Shown piece after piece: positions 41,160 through 53,738 of a DNA stretch of 64,000 nucleotides. Every line of letters begins with the position of its first letter. The first letter of the stretch is position 1. Made by a program: the position numbers and the translations under genes. Location of the stretch: positions 360,601-424,600 of the forward strand of contig CAJJDN010000084.1 in assembly GCA_905182985.1 (NCBI GenBank). The letters are read 5' to 3'. The notes beneath the pieces were generated by a model. It was not told where the DNA came from, did not search any database, and worked only from the letters and a program-made list of their open reading frames with translations. The stretch is from Paramecium sonneborni (Eukaryota; Ciliophora; Oligohymenophorea; Peniculida; Parameciidae).

Positions 41160-43898
41160 ATGATAATTAAATATGGTTTTACTGCAACAGGAAGAAGAAT
41201 TTCAAAAATACTTAGAGATGTTGATAAAGATTATTCCAAAGTGTTCAAATCTCAATTCTAGAAAATGAAGACTAAGGATATGTCTAAAAAATACATTGAT
41301 TTACAGGATACAGAATAAGAAATCAAACATTTTACTAAGCCTCATAATCTCAATAAATATATTAAATAGTAATACAAAAAGTCTATTGATCGAGTATTCT
41401 AAAAGGAAGCTGATAGAATAGAAAGATAAGAAATAGAAGATAAAAAATTGAAATGGGTAGAAAATGCATTTATGACAGAAGAAGTTAAGAAATTTGAAAA
41501 ATTATTATTTTAAAAAAATGAACGTTTGCGATTGATTAGATAAGAAGAGAATCGAGTTTAGAATCATCTTCCTCTTTCATATTTACAAGAGTAAGGTGAG
41601 AGTGAATATTTAGAGTTGCATTCATAACATTCATAATATAAAAATACATTAAATGAATTAAACAATTAAAGAATTACAGAGATGAGAGAGAATGTGAATA
41701 ATCCATATGGATTCTTAATTAAAAGTCAATTATTAGTATAATATCCAAGTTTAAAATAAACAATAGAAACTCACATCCCAAAACTTGAGAATAATCAAAT
41801 AGATAATTTTGTGAGTGAATTAAAATCAAAAGTTGATTCAAGTAAAAGTTTAATAGATTGGGATGCAGTAAAGTAATTTTACATAGGCATGTAATAACAA
41901 AGAGATAATTCATTAATTACATATTCTCAACATTAATCTAGTGTAAATGTTATATAAAATTATCAAAATTATTTGATGGATAAATTCTATAATAATTCAC
42001 TCTAGATGAGAACACGAGGATAGATTTAATTTTCAGATTTAACTGAGGAAGAATGTGTTAGATATATTAGATATGATATAAGTACTCCTGAGATTTTGAT
42101 GAGATTAGTTTCTACAATGGATTAAATACCTGATTAATTCACTCCTAAAATAGCATCATCTATTTTACAAAAGTTAGTGCTTGTGAAAAAAGATAATTTA
42201 GCCCTTTTAGGTGATGATAGATACAGAGCCTTATTGAATTATATAGCTAGATCTGAATATGATGATTAAACTTTAGCCTAAACAGTTTTAGCATTAAGTC
42301 TCTTACAACCTAAATCAATATAAACAGTATATGATAAACTATCTTATCATTTGTATAATAATCTAGCCACTCAACTAATACCTAGAATTAAGCAGTTTAC
42401 AAATTCTTAATTTTCAATGATTGTGAGAAATTTCCACTCTTTGCCATTATCTAAAAACCTTTAACTCTAAGATCTTTTAGTTTAGAATATGATTAAAAAT
42501 AGGATTAATAATAATTTAAGTGTTTATGAAGCTGAATCTTTCATTTCATTTTTATCAAGACCTTTAATGAATGATTAAAGTTTAGATGTTGTTGTGTATA
42601 ATTTAACATAAATATTATTATCTCAACCTAATTCAATTCTAGAAATTGATCGAGATACACTAGTTATATTATCTTCAACACTTCTAAAAATAGAGAATAA
42701 AAAGTAGATATCTACTTTATTGAAGAGCAATTCAAAATATTTTTAATCAGCAATTGAGTCTTGTGAATGTAAACATCTTGCTTAATTTTCATTACTCTTA
42801 TCATAATTAGATATACATCGAAATCACGATATTATTTAATAAACCAAAAAAAGATTTGTTGAAATTCTAACTTATAGAAAAAAAGAATAAGATGAATTTG
42901 ATATTGCTATGACGATTTCTTCTCTAAGTTAAATTGATATCAAAATGATGTATCCAATTAGAAAAGTTAATGAAGTAATTCTACTTCAAATTGTTTTCAA
43001 TAGATATCCATATAGTTATAAATCAACTAATCATGTGCCTTATTAAAAATTAATCAATCTCTTATAAAACTACGATAAAATGTTTTCTGAGAAAAGTCTT
43101 ATTATTATTTTCCACAGTTTAATAACTATTGGACATATACATAAGGATGCTTTCCTTTAAACATTAGATAAAATTTAAGATACCTAATACTTGTTTCCTT
43201 TATTAATCCAGTTAAATACTTTAGATCATAATCTAGATTTACTTGTTTCTAAATTTAATAAATAAAAAAATCCATCCATATAAGGGGTACTGTTTTATTT
43301 ATAAGCCATGTTTTACTTTAATAAATTAGAGGCATCTGATTTAGAAAAAGTAGATCCAAAAAAACTTTAAGAATTGGATCAAACTAGTTAATGCTTCTTA
43401 ATGATGCTAATTAATTCACTACCAAAATCTGATATTGGATAATAAATTTATGAAGAATTAATCCTTCTTATAGATCCTTAATTTATAGAATAGAAATATA
43501 TGCTTCTTTTGGCAAGAATTAAATCTGATTTTTAGTAAGGAGAATTGCATTTATTATTAAGTCAAATGAGGTAATAAGCTACTTAGAGAAATACCGAAAT
43601 TGGCATTGAAAAGTATTTACCATAATAAGTTGTATAATAAGTAGCTGATTTATTCATAAAATAAGGACATCAAGTATAAAAAAATGTCATATTTCCCTTA
43701 TTTTAATCAGATCTACTAATTGACAATAAAATTGCATTTTAATTCATATCTGTAAACGAAATGATAGATTGTGAAGGATAATTTTAATTTACAGGAATGT
43801 AAAAATTGTTAAGGAAACGTAGTAATGTTAAATTTATAATTTACGAAGAATTCATAAGAAGCTAAGATTAAATTTAGTATCTGAAATAATTTTTATGA
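41160..43898 (+). CDS. RAP-domain helical-repeat protein (FASTK-like, probable mitochondrial RNA factor)
   Basis: 912 residues in one intron-free frame. The N-terminus MIIKYGFTATGRRISKIL is basic and amphipathic like a mitochondrial presequence. Most of the protein is alpha-helical repeat (TLAQTVLALSLLQPK, NLATQLIPRIKQF, QFSMIVRNFHSLPL, TISSLSQIDIKMMYP). The final 90 residues resemble a RAP domain: VADLFIKQGHQVQKNVIFPL, then a beta strand DLLIDNKIAFQFIS and the ending GMQKLLRKRSNVKFIIYEEF. RAP proteins such as FASTKs and the apicomplexan/algal organelle factors act on organelle RNAs; this is transferred by family. The RAP acidic/His residues are degenerate. A sibling lacking the RAP end is at 55255-56781. 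Confidence 0.78.
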
Positions 43899-44113
43899 TA
43901 ATTGTTAAAATTGTGTATTATTTATGTTAAAATACATTTAATTGATATTATTTTTGAAAAACATTATTAAATTAATTATTATTTCTTTGTATGTATATAT
44001 ATCTATTATGAATTGAATAAAATCTAAATTTGATTTAATAAATAATTTTTTATTCTAAGAGATTGAATTCTAGTAAAAATTAACAGATAATTAAATTAAA
44101 ATTATTTATAATT

Positions 44114-44920
44114 TCAAAGTCTCTTAATTTATTTTTTATAAAAGAGTTCAAAAAATACACTCGCACCAAAACCTCCTCCTAATGGACCTCCTACAAAAAC
44201 CCATAGAAATTCCATTATCTATCTGTCGCCAGTTTAAAATGATTAAAAAAGTTACAAAGAGACTGCCATTCCTGGATTCAAACAACCTTTAGTTGATTCA
44301 TTATGTTATTTGTACCTCCAGAATGAAATGTAAATCCTCTTGAGAAATACAAAGCTAATGCTACCAAAACATAAGTTGTCATTGGTTATCCTTCAGGAGT
44401 CAAAGTAGTCTCTGAATCTGTTTATATTAGAATAAAAAGAATAAATGTGAATGTTCCAAATGCTTCACCACTTACATCTGATAATATCCAACTGTATTCT
44501 GTACTCTTTACTTAAGGACTATCAACTTCATTCAATATTAAATAACAACAACATGCCCCACATAAAGCTCCTGTAAATTATGCTAACCAATATAACACTG
44601 CTTATCCAAAATTTATTCTTCTAGAAATAAGCATTGCTAAACTAACTGCAGGATTAACATGTGCTCCTGAAAATGGTGCAGCTAAACACACTGAAGCAAA
44701 GAAAAATAAGGCTAAAAACTCATCTGATCCTTATGAACATATTATTCTACTTTTAAGAATTGCATTCTTACCCATAAGCAAATAAAGCCATTCCAAAAAA
44801 TTCAAATAGAAAGATTCTCATCTCTTCTTTTGATTTCCCTTATTTTGGAATTATATTTTTTATATCTGACTCTTAAGGAGTAAATTAAGTTCGTTTAATT
44901 ATTTTTGTGTCTTTACTCAT
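44114..44920 (-). CDS. Aquaporin / MIP-family channel
   Basis: 250 residues after introns of 25 and 29 nt. Six membrane helices and both half-helix loops are visible. The first loop is SGAHVNPAVSLA with an intact NPA. The second is SGGCLNPGMAVSL, where the Ala of NPA is replaced by Gly. The selectivity-filter region FGTFTFILFILIQTD is hydrophobic. A 45-residue N-terminal cytoplasmic tail is rich in Lys and Gln. MIP channels pass water or glycerol; the NPG change and Cys before Asn make substrate prediction unsafe. Convergent with the RAP gene, 215 bp apart. Confidence 0.93.
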
Positions 44921-45281
44921 AATAAAAAAAATTATGTAATTTTATTTATTTATAACAATAACCTTTAATAGTATTCATCATTATCTATAATCACTACATA
45001 AAGTCTTTTCAACATAAAAATTTAAAACTAGAATCTCTCATTAATACTCTATTTTGAAAGTATAAAACTAAGTTTAATATTCTATCAATATACATTAACT
45101 ACAAATATATTTATCCTTTATCATTTTTGCCTTTTCTTGTGGATAGTTAAAATATAACATTTCCCTTATGACTTCCAAAATTATCTTTGAATATTCTAAA
45201 AACTTTTAATTTGAAAACAAATATTAAAAGAATTTCTTAGAATTATTTAATTATTTTTTTATTGTTCTCTTCAGAATATCT
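44921..45281. other. Divergent spacer
   Basis: About 360 bp between the aquaporin start and the next small gene; no supported feature. Confidence 0.4.
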
Positions 45282-45709
45282 ATGAAAGTGCAAAAGATAA
45301 ATGTATTAAATATTCAATATCTTATAAGCTTTCCAAATAGTCAAATTAAGAAATTTAAATACTTTTTTAGAAGCCTATTTAAATATCTCCTCCATCAACT
45401 CCAGAAGAAATTTATGCAATATAGCCTAAATCTAGCAGAAGCACTTTCAACAACAAGAATACTAATTTTCAATCTAATAGCTTGAACTCTTAAACTATTC
45501 TCCATTAAAATAATAATTTTTACTTAACTTATTTTCCAAGGAGCATTTCTCCAAAAAAGCTAAATGATAAAGAAATATCTCCTTTGAATTTAAATAAAAA
45601 TACTTATGATAGTAATGATAGTCCAAAAACAATACGCTAACCAAATAGAAGAGCAACAAAATTATGCTCTAAAGTTTTGTAAAAATATAAAAATAAGTAT
45701 TTCATTTGA
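45282..45709 (+). CDS. Small hydrophilic orphan protein (133 aa)
   Basis: An ATG, a canonical 26-nt intron 45303-45328 and a TGA give exactly 133 residues: MKVQKINLSKQSNQE..., ISPPSTPEEIYAIQPKSSRS, SPKKLNDKEISPLNLNK and a basic end RQPNRRATKLCSKVLQKYKN. It is rich in Ser, Asn, Gln and Pro and likely disordered, with several Ser-Pro sites that a proline-directed kinase could use. No domain recognised. The intron at a sensible place and the codon use (many TAA/TAG Gln) support a real gene, but moderately. Confidence 0.6.
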
Positions 45710-46324
45710 TGCTATAATTAACTGAATATTATAACAATTATTTTTTGTCTAATTTATATCAATTTTTTCTAACTATTTAATAAACAATGAAAAATCTCAA
45801 GCTTACTTAAAATGCTGAAAAATTTAATAAAACAGTATTACTATTCATTCATTTTTAATTACAATTTCAATAACTCTATGTTCAAAAAAGATTATACAAA
45901 GAGAACCAATAATTGAAAAATAACATAATAAAAAATTATTACATCATTATGAATAAATTCAAAAAATAATTTTTTAATTTAATTTGATATTTTGCATTGT
46001 GTATTTTCTCATAGTTAGAAATCTTTTTTTTGAATTTCGAACATTTGCATCTCGCTTTTTAAAAATAATCATCTAATTAAAAATTTATTAATTATTATTA
46101 TAAGTTTAAATTATTTTGCGCATTCTAAATTTTAGGAAAACTATTTTTTTATCTATTAAATTATGAGACATCTAAAAGCAATGTTAGTTAAATTTCTTTA
46201 AAAAAAAGATTAGAGAGACATTTCATAAAGATAAGTTTATTGTCATTTGAATTACTCATTTAGAATAAAATTCCTACATGCTTTTATTGAAGATTAAAAA
46301 AAATAAAGACTCTGAATATCTTTT
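45710..46324. other. Spacer, possibly with an unresolved exon
   Basis: About 615 bp. A 49-codon frame from an ATG near 46164 (start MRHLKAMLVKFL) is open but too short and featureless to call. Confidence 0.35.
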
Positions 46325-46738
46325 ATGAGCCTAGAATTATTCTATTTTGTTGGAAAACTAAAAGAAATTTATTTAACATTTAATTGTTATTTTGAATTTA
46401 TTTTAAAAGTAATACAAGTGTTGAGAGTTCAAGATGTCGCTTATAACATTGAAGACATTAGAAGTTTGTCTTAATTAATAGAGCTATTAACTCTATTTTA
46501 ATTTATTGATTTTTACTAGTTTATTTTAATTAATAAATATTTGACTAAATTAATCTAAAAACTACTAAGGTAATTTTCAATTAAAATAATCAGTAAGGTA
46601 AATTAGAAAGTGTTCATTTTACAGTTGTAAATAGCTCTCTAGTTGCGATTTTTATCAAGAAAAAGTCAAAAAAGATAGAGAAATATAATTATTAAAATAT
46701 AAATTTACGAATCCTTATGGTATAATTCTTTCAAATGA
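46325..46738 (+). CDS. Hypothetical protein (137 aa), weak
   Basis: An intron-free frame of 137 codons with in-frame TAA/TAG. It begins MSLELFYFVGKLKEIYLTF, is Leu/Ile/Phe-rich and ends with a basic region (RFLSRKSQKRQRN). An upstream in-frame TGA lies 9-12 bases before the ATG. By chance a TGA-free run of this size is not rare in such AT-rich DNA, so evidence is limited to amino-acid composition that looks protein-like. It lies tail to tail with the copine gene (79 bp). Confidence 0.35.
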
Positions 46739-46817
46739 TAGATTATATATGTAAACATAATTTATAATACATATAATTATAATTTAATCAAATTATATCG
46801 TAATTTAAAAATAAATC

Positions 46818-48661
46818 TCACAAAGATTAATTAGTTTAAGGAAAATTAGCTAAATATGAGTTTTCCTGTGAATTCATTAAATCAGTGTTTTATTGGTTAA
46901 GTTGTTGGATTTTAGAATCAGAAATATAATTTAAATTATAATTAGTTTGAGTTTATAATTAATTTTACTTTTTAAATTCTATTTAAATATAAAATAAATT
47001 TACAAGGTTGTTTTTCAATTAATTGCATATATTCAACAATTTATTCAGGTAATTCTTATAATACATTCTTAGCTAAAAGTTCAGGATTATCCTTAAATTC
47101 ATTAAATGGGACAAACTACACTAAATCTCTATATGATCGATTTCCTTTAGAATCTTTAAGATTTCCATTATCATCATCTAGTATATTCATATTATCAAAG
47201 TTTGCATCTCCCACTCCTACAATAATTATCGATAATGGTAAATGAGAAGATGCTACTATAGAATTAATGGTTTGCTAAAATTAATAAATAACTTTTATAA
47301 ATTACAGTCATATCATGTATTACACCATCTGTTAATATAAATAATACATAATATGAATCTTTTGCCATGTCTTAACTCAATTCAGCTATTTTGATAACTT
47401 CTTAAAGAATGGGATTAAAATATGTTGGTCCATCAAATTATACATTTTTTAATGCATAATTATAAGTCTACATTATACCTTCTATGCCCAAAACCTCTGG
47501 ATCTTAAGGATTACCATTTAATGGAAAACAGTGTAAGGTTTATGAAGATTTTAATTTCTTTAAATTGGGTTTACATCCAAATCCATATATAGGAACTTTC
47601 TTATCATAAGAATAATTAAGTAGAATCTCTCCTACTGAAAGTAAGGCCTATTAATATTAATTTAATTTCCCATATTAATTATCAATGTAATGTAAAGAAT
47701 TACTACTATTTGGAGATCCATTTGAACCTGTAAAGTCAATTGCAGCTATTAAATTAATTTATGTTCCACTTTCTAGATAATCTATAAAAGTTGGGGGATC
47801 CAATATTTTGAACTTAATAGTTAAATAAAAATACCTCTTTAAAAATTACATAACCTACAAAGTTATTATTTTTATCAAATAATTATTTTTTACATTCTTT
47901 ATTGTTATTTATTTCTTCAACACTAAATTATGTTATTCCAATTAATAAATGATTTCCTTGAGATCGATAATCCAAAACTTCTATTCTGAGAGATTTTCCT
48001 AAATTTCCATTACAAAATTTTTAAAAAGAAATATTCAAACTTCTCCATTTAGGATTTAGACAATTATTGATTTACTCACTTTCATAAATTTATAAATTTT
48101 AATTGTTATCTTAACTTTCTCTAAACAATCTAAAAAATGGACATGTAGTCTCCCATGGAAGAAATCTTGTATTTGATAATTATTCTCCATCTAGATAAAT
48201 ATTTTATAAAATATTACATATTTACATTTTTATTTTCTAATTAATTAATCTCACTTATTCTGCTTTAACAATTAAACTTCCGGTCTTTTTAGAACCTTTT
48301 GTTAAATCAATAATTAAAACTTGATCTCTAGAACCTGCAATGCGTCCTAAAGTTGTTTCAACACTGCCAATAAACTTTTATTTTGTTATTTTTTTACATC
48401 AAATTAACCTTTTCCATCATCATCATTTACAATGAATTTTAGAGGTTGTTAACATTCAAAAAAGTAGTCAATTATAAAAGTTTTAGTAAAATTTGGATTT
48501 AAATTATCTTAAATAATCTCAGTTTTTCCAAAGTCATACCATTTTTTATTTTTTTGAATTTATAACACTACATAAGGATCACTTTTTGAAAAGATATCCA
48601 TATTTGCTAAGTCTCTACAACTTATAAACAATTCTAATTTCTATTGAATTTCAGGATTCAT
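46818..48661 (-). CDS. Copine (C2-C2-vWA calcium/phospholipid-binding protein)
   Basis: 580 residues after four introns (23, 22, 31 and 25 nt). C2A: LELFISCRDLANMDIFSKSDPYVVL, with the calcium-binding Asp residues DxxxxxDPY and VNDDDGKG. C2B is shorter and more divergent (CLNPKWRSLNISF, RIEVLDYRSQGNHLLIG). The copine vWA domain starts INLIAAIDFTGSNGSP (MIDAS DxTxS), continues LSVGEILLNYSYDKKVPIYGFG, FILTDGVIHDM and IIIVGVGDANFDNM, and ends RDLVQFVPFNEF. Copines bind membranes in response to calcium and recruit partners through the vWA domain. The extra Asn/Gln-rich tail after the vWA domain is unusual. It shares a 55-bp divergent promoter with the next gene. Confidence 0.95.
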
Positions 48662-48716
48662 TAATTAATAATAATATTAAATATTAAATGAAATAAAATA
48701 AAATTAAGAAAAAGGA

Positions 48717-48911
48717 ATGATCATAAAATATCCATTCATAGATGATTCTGATATTGATTAAAAATATTGTTATTAGGAAGTAAGAATAATGTTATTTTAA
48801 TATGAATAGAAAGAGAGTGTAGATTAAATATCAAATTAATATTGGAGTTAAAAAAGTTTAAGTCTTATATTAGAATTAAATGATGATAAAAATAATTTTT
48901 TAATTTTTTGA
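48717..48911 (+). CDS. Small orphan protein (64 aa)
   Basis: An uninterrupted frame of 64 residues, MIIKYPFIDDSDIDQKYC to LNDDKNNFLIF, acidic, with five or more TAA/TAG Gln codons. It begins only 55 bp from the copine start, head to head. No family recognised. Either a real short gene or a chance frame; the Gln codons and charged composition favour a gene slightly. Confidence 0.45.
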
Positions 48912-48974
48912 GTTCATTTAATTTTATCATGGTATTTTATTTATGACTTTTAATTTATATCAATTTATAAATAT

Positions 48975-50801
48975 ATGTCTTAAGTTCACGGGAGTTCAAT
49001 ATTGAATAAAGAAAACCCAAATAAGGCTCCTGATCATTTAGGATCAAATGTGTTTACAGATTTGCTATCATCTACTTTTTATACAGTGATTGGTTATGTT
49101 TGCTTAGATATTGTATTTGGAATCAGTTTACATTTTATTGCTTCACATAATGATCCTAATGCAGTAGCAGGTTTAGGATTAGCATTTACAACAGTGAATG
49201 TGTTATTGATTCCAATGGCTTTAGGTATTGATTAATATTGAATGAAAGGTACAAATTAATCATTGAATGTACATTCAGCTTAAGCTCTTGGGGCTAAGAA
49301 ACCTAAATTGGCTTAAAGTTATTTTACATTGACTATATATATTCATTTGATGTACTTTATTCCATTTTCAAGTACTTGAATATAATAAATGCAATAGTAA
49401 TTCTGATTCTAATGAAGCCAATAGTTGCTAAGACAATTAATGAAGAAGATAGAGATGCAACAGCAGATGCTTCATAAATTTACTTATATTATTTATTACC
49501 ATCAACATTATTTGCAATATTATATGAATGCATGAAAAGTTTTATGATAGCAAATAAAGTATGATATTTATACATAGATATTTAGATATTTGCAGTGTTT
49601 ATGTTTATATAATTGGGTACAGCTGCTCTACATACTTTATGGTGTTATTTGTTTATAGATTATTTAGATATTGGAGGAGGTATTCCAGGAGCAGGATTGG
49701 CTATTATCTGTACAGAAGTTTTGAATTGCATATTCTGTTTAATAGTAGTTCTAGGAACTAAATATAAAAAGTAAGTATTTAGTGATTATAAATTTAAATT
49801 TACTATGAGAAAAAAAGAAAAGAAATTATTCTCAAGTTTTTTAAGATAATCTATACCTATGATAGGTCATATTTATGCAGATTATTTTGTTTTCTTCTTA
49901 TTAAACTTTATAGCAGTAGGATTTGGATCTGATTAATTGAATGCTTAATTGGCATTATCAAATACATCTAATTTTTATTATAAATTTCCTATATCATTAT
50001 CATTAGCATTAATGACATTTGTTGGCAATGAAATGGGAGCTAAGAATATTAAAAGAGCCAAAAGATATTCATGGGTTGGAGTCTTATTATTTATTGGATT
50101 TACAACATTATTCTTAGGTGCATTAACGTTTCTAAGAGAAACTTGGGCGGAATTCTATTCTGCTGGAAGATAAGAAATTACAGATTTAATAATGGAAGTT
50201 TATCCTATATTTGTTTTTGGATTTTTTGTTATTGATGGTTTATAGGGAACATTAACTGGAATATTAAAAGGAATAGAAAGAAAAGATTTTGTTACTTATT
50301 CAACTTTACTTGTATATTATTTAATTGGAATACCTTTAGTCGTTTATTTTGCATATGATTTTGGATTAGGACAAAAAGTTTATGGTATATGGTTTGCATT
50401 TGCTATTGTGAATGCTGTTTTAGCTGTATTATATTTAATATTAACATTTACAACTAATTGGTCTGATATGTGTAGAAAAATCTGTTAAAGAATTGAAGAT
50501 TAACATAAAATGTAAAATCTTAATGATTCTCTTAATAAAGATTTTGAAGAAGATCCAGAAAAACTTAAAACAAAAAGAAAAGTTAAATCATCTAAAGTTA
50601 AGGTATCATAAAGTCACATAATTAATTTAGTAATCTAAATAAAAGAAAGATGAAAATGAACCTGTTACGGATTAAAAGAAACCTAAAAAGGAAAGGAAAC
50701 CAAGAAGACCAGCTGATGATGAATAATAATATAGTTTGTAAGCAACAGAACCAACAAAAATAACAAAATAAGAGGTTGATACAGTACCAATCTTGTCTTG
50801 A
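48975..50801 (+). CDS. MATE-family efflux transporter
   Basis: 573 residues after introns of 24, 26, 27 and 28 nt, exact frame. About twelve membrane helices in two halves. MATE signatures include VAGLGLAFTTVNVLLIP, LGTNQSLNVHSAQALGAKK (the helix with the conserved AQ-x-GA), YLYYLLPSTLFAILYE, and in the second half ALSNTSNFYYKFPISLSLAL and VGNEMGAKNIKRAKRYS. The last 80 residues are a basic cytosolic tail (KKPKKERKPRRPADDE) not found in bacterial MATEs. These exchange organic cations or drugs for H+ or Na+. Substrate cannot be read. Confidence 0.94.
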
Positions 50802-51200
50802 CCTTTTATATTAAAATTATTTAAGAATATATTATTATTAATCTTTTCTAAGGGCATTTGATCTATGTATCTTAGTGTATCAATTATGAATAGATAATGT
50901 GAATTAATAGAATGCATTGAAGAAATCTTAAAAAAAAGAAACATTAAAAGCTGAAGAAGGATAAATTTTACTTATTGTAACTCTAGAGTTAGAGCTAAAA
51001 TTAGATCTCTAGTCAAATATCCATTATAAAACGTTATCTTTTGAGAAATTTGTCCCCTTATATTGAGTATTTAATCCTTCTTTTTACTTAATATAATTAT
51101 TTGCATGTTATTAAAAATTAAAGATATTAAAAATTACTTAAGTAATTATTTCAAAATTTTAATTTATTTAATTGATATGAATGATGGCAATAAAAAACAA
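50802..51200. other. Convergent spacer
   Basis: About 400 bp between the MATE and prominin 3' ends; long for a tail-to-tail gap here, nothing supported in it. Confidence 0.4.
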
Positions 51201-53738
51201 TCATTATATTTATGGATATGGCTTATTTTCATATACAATAGGTTAAGTTTCAGGTTAATAAACGTATCCTTATTACCCAGTAACATCTTATTGTGGTATA
51301 GCCATAGGTATATTTGTTTGCATTTATTGGCCATTAACATAATCTCCTTATAGATAAGCTTCAACTTTTGATAAATAGTATATTCTAATAAGTTACAAAA
51401 TATCTTACCCAATACTAACTCTAAATATACTTATTGCAGCGAGCCACATAGATATGGAAATAATAGAAAAGAAGATCCAAAAATAATAAAATAATCTAAA
51501 TGATTAAGCACACATCACATTTTAAACTCTGGTAATAGATGCCTAATTGAATTATATTAATTAAAATACTTAAACAAATTTACAATTAACCCCTGATAAT
51601 GCTCCTGTATTTTTATCTGTTATTGATTTTAAATAATTAGAGGCTGCTGATGTATATTAATTTATAGCATTAAATTTAGCTCTTAATGCATCCTAATTTT
51701 ATTTATGTTTATTTAAAATAGATGTCTCTTATTCTTATACTGGCTTCCATTATGTATTTTAATTTGTATAAAATTAATTTACAATTGAAATTTCAGCACA
51801 ACCTGAAATTTATTAATTTAGTAAATTTTAATCAACTGAAAATATTGCTGATTAAAAACAAACAGGTTAATTATTTGGATTAGAAAATTATCCTCCTGAT
51901 AATGGTTAATATTAAATAGCTGTTGAATCACAATATGACATTTTATCAGGTACTGAACTTTTTTTGTTATTATTACAAGTTTTAATTTATTCTCTCATTA
52001 CATATTTAATATTTGTAGAATCAGATGGAGGAGTGTATTCTTTTTCATCAACTCTTTCAAACTTCGTAAATGATACAATATAATCTGAATTAATTTTTAA
52101 AGTTGCATCTCCCTCCTTTGATTGCCTTTCAAATTCTTGTTATTGTATAGCAAATTCACTTATTGAATTATCTAAATCTATTGCTTAACGTAGATCATCA
52201 TAAACTTTATAATAATTAAGAATATCTCCATCTTAAAATAGACATATAGTCATTATATCTTTTATTTCTTTATCTTAGACGGCATAATTTAAATTCTCAA
52301 ATTTAGTTTAATTTGTTAAAAGTACATCAAAATAATCACATCCTTCTGCAAATACTCCACTTGTTACTCCTAAAATAGCACTTAAAATGAATCCAATTAA
52401 AACAAACAAGAAATTAAAAGTGCATGAACATACTAAAAGACATTTAAAACATTTTAATCCTTTTCCAAAACATAGAAAAGAAGAACTGGCAGTAATTATT
52501 AAAGAAAACAATCCAAAAACACCATATATAATATAAAAAATAAGTTAAGCAAGATTGCTTATATTATCTAGATTTTCTGTATTATCAAGAAAATCTGTTG
52601 CTGCCTTATCTAAATTTTGTTTTGTATTTTAGATTGATGATTTTGTATCTTCTAAACTATTAGATATATCTCCTTGTTAATCAGCCAATTATTATCCATA
52701 ATTTTTAATATTTGCTATTTCTTTGATAATGTTCTCATAAATATTTTTAAATATCTCAGATTAGGGTAGAACTTTAACTTATTTTACCTCGTCTTATAAA
52801 TCTTAAGGAGTAATTGTTTTTCCTGTTGAAATGTAACCAAGAATATTGTTGGTTCCATAATAGGTGGTTATAGGAATAGATTCAAGTCTTATTTATTTAA
52901 ACTTAATTACTTTTTATTTTCTTCAGATAGTTCTGCGAATTAATCTTATAATTACTTGGCATTAATTGAATCTAATTATTTTTAAGTATCCGATACAAAC
53001 CCACCTAATCCATTTTAAATAGTTGTAATATTATTTATAACAGAATCTAATCCTCTCCATCTTTTTATCTCATCATCGTCGCTATCTGTTACTCCATCAT
53101 TTATATCACTAAAAATCATTATTCCAGCACATCTAATCGATTTTATAGAGTTGCCGACCTCACTACTCATTATTAATCCTGCTATACAGAATGCCAGGAT
53201 AATAACACCAAAAAGTAATGAAAATGCTAAGGATATTCTAATATCATCAATTTTTTAGGCTTGCGTACATCTACAACATCTACAAGGACAACTTTTAAAT
53301 TTAATTTTTAACATACCAATCACTACAACATATAATCAAAGTTATGTAAGTGAAAAATGATATTATGAAAAGAATCACCCAAGGTAGTAGCATATTACCA
53401 ATTGCTTATACTGTCTCTTATTATTGTTCAGATGATATTGCTCCATCATTTTCAGCAATATATTCAATTCCTATCCTTTTATTAGTTGATAATAACTCAT
53501 CCCTTAATCTTTTTGCCTCTGATATTTAACTTGATGACGGTTAATAATCTAATATATATAACATCCACATACCAACATCTAAACATACATCTCCTATGAG
53601 TTCTTGTATTCTTTGTAAATTGGTCTCTTCATCCTTAAATTATATCATATCATTATTTACATCTACAAAGTTTTATATCATAAGAAGACAACCCAAGCAA
53701 ACCAAAAATAAACAACTTATTGATGTTTTTTTTTTCAT
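51201..53738 (-). CDS. Prominin-like pentaspan membrane protein
   Basis: 821 residues after introns of 25, 23 and 24 nt, close to the usual prominin length. A signal peptide (KKKTSISCLFLVCLGCLL) leads to an ectodomain, TM1 (LLPWVILFIISFFTYITLII), a cysteine cluster CCPCRCCRC, TM2 (LAFSLLFGVIILAFCIAGLI), a large helical loop of about 260 residues, TM3 and TM4 (LIFYIIYGVFGLFSLII; FNFLFVLIGFILSAIL), a second large loop, TM5 (FWIFFSIISISMWLAAISIF) and a cytosolic Gln/Pro/Tyr-rich tail ending YENKPYPQIQ. The five-TM order with a Cys-rich first cytoplasmic loop is the prominin hallmark. Prominins mark membrane protrusions and cilia. Confidence 0.85.

Noticed and set aside
46164..46310. 49-codon frame starting MRHLKAML
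   Set aside because: Too short, no intron linking it to the following frame, no recognisable feature.
46325..48661. Possibility that tandem TAA/TAG-rich regions are pseudogenes
   Set aside because: These codons read as glutamine and the proteins are intact; TGA appears in frame only at the ends or inside spliceable introns.
50672..50944. Minus-strand hydrophobic frame over the MATE tail
   Set aside because: Antisense to the well-supported last exon of the MATE transporter; the open frame continues by chance into the spacer.
52308..52511. Separate small cysteine-rich membrane protein
   Set aside because: It is the TM3-TM4 part of the prominin gene, bounded by TAA/TAG glutamines that only look like stops in the standard code.
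51178..53050. Long TGA-free plus-strand frame opposite prominin
   Set aside because: It is the mirror of the prominin coding sequence, which rarely uses TCA in the complementary phase. Only the minus strand gives signal peptide, five TM helices and exact splice junctions.
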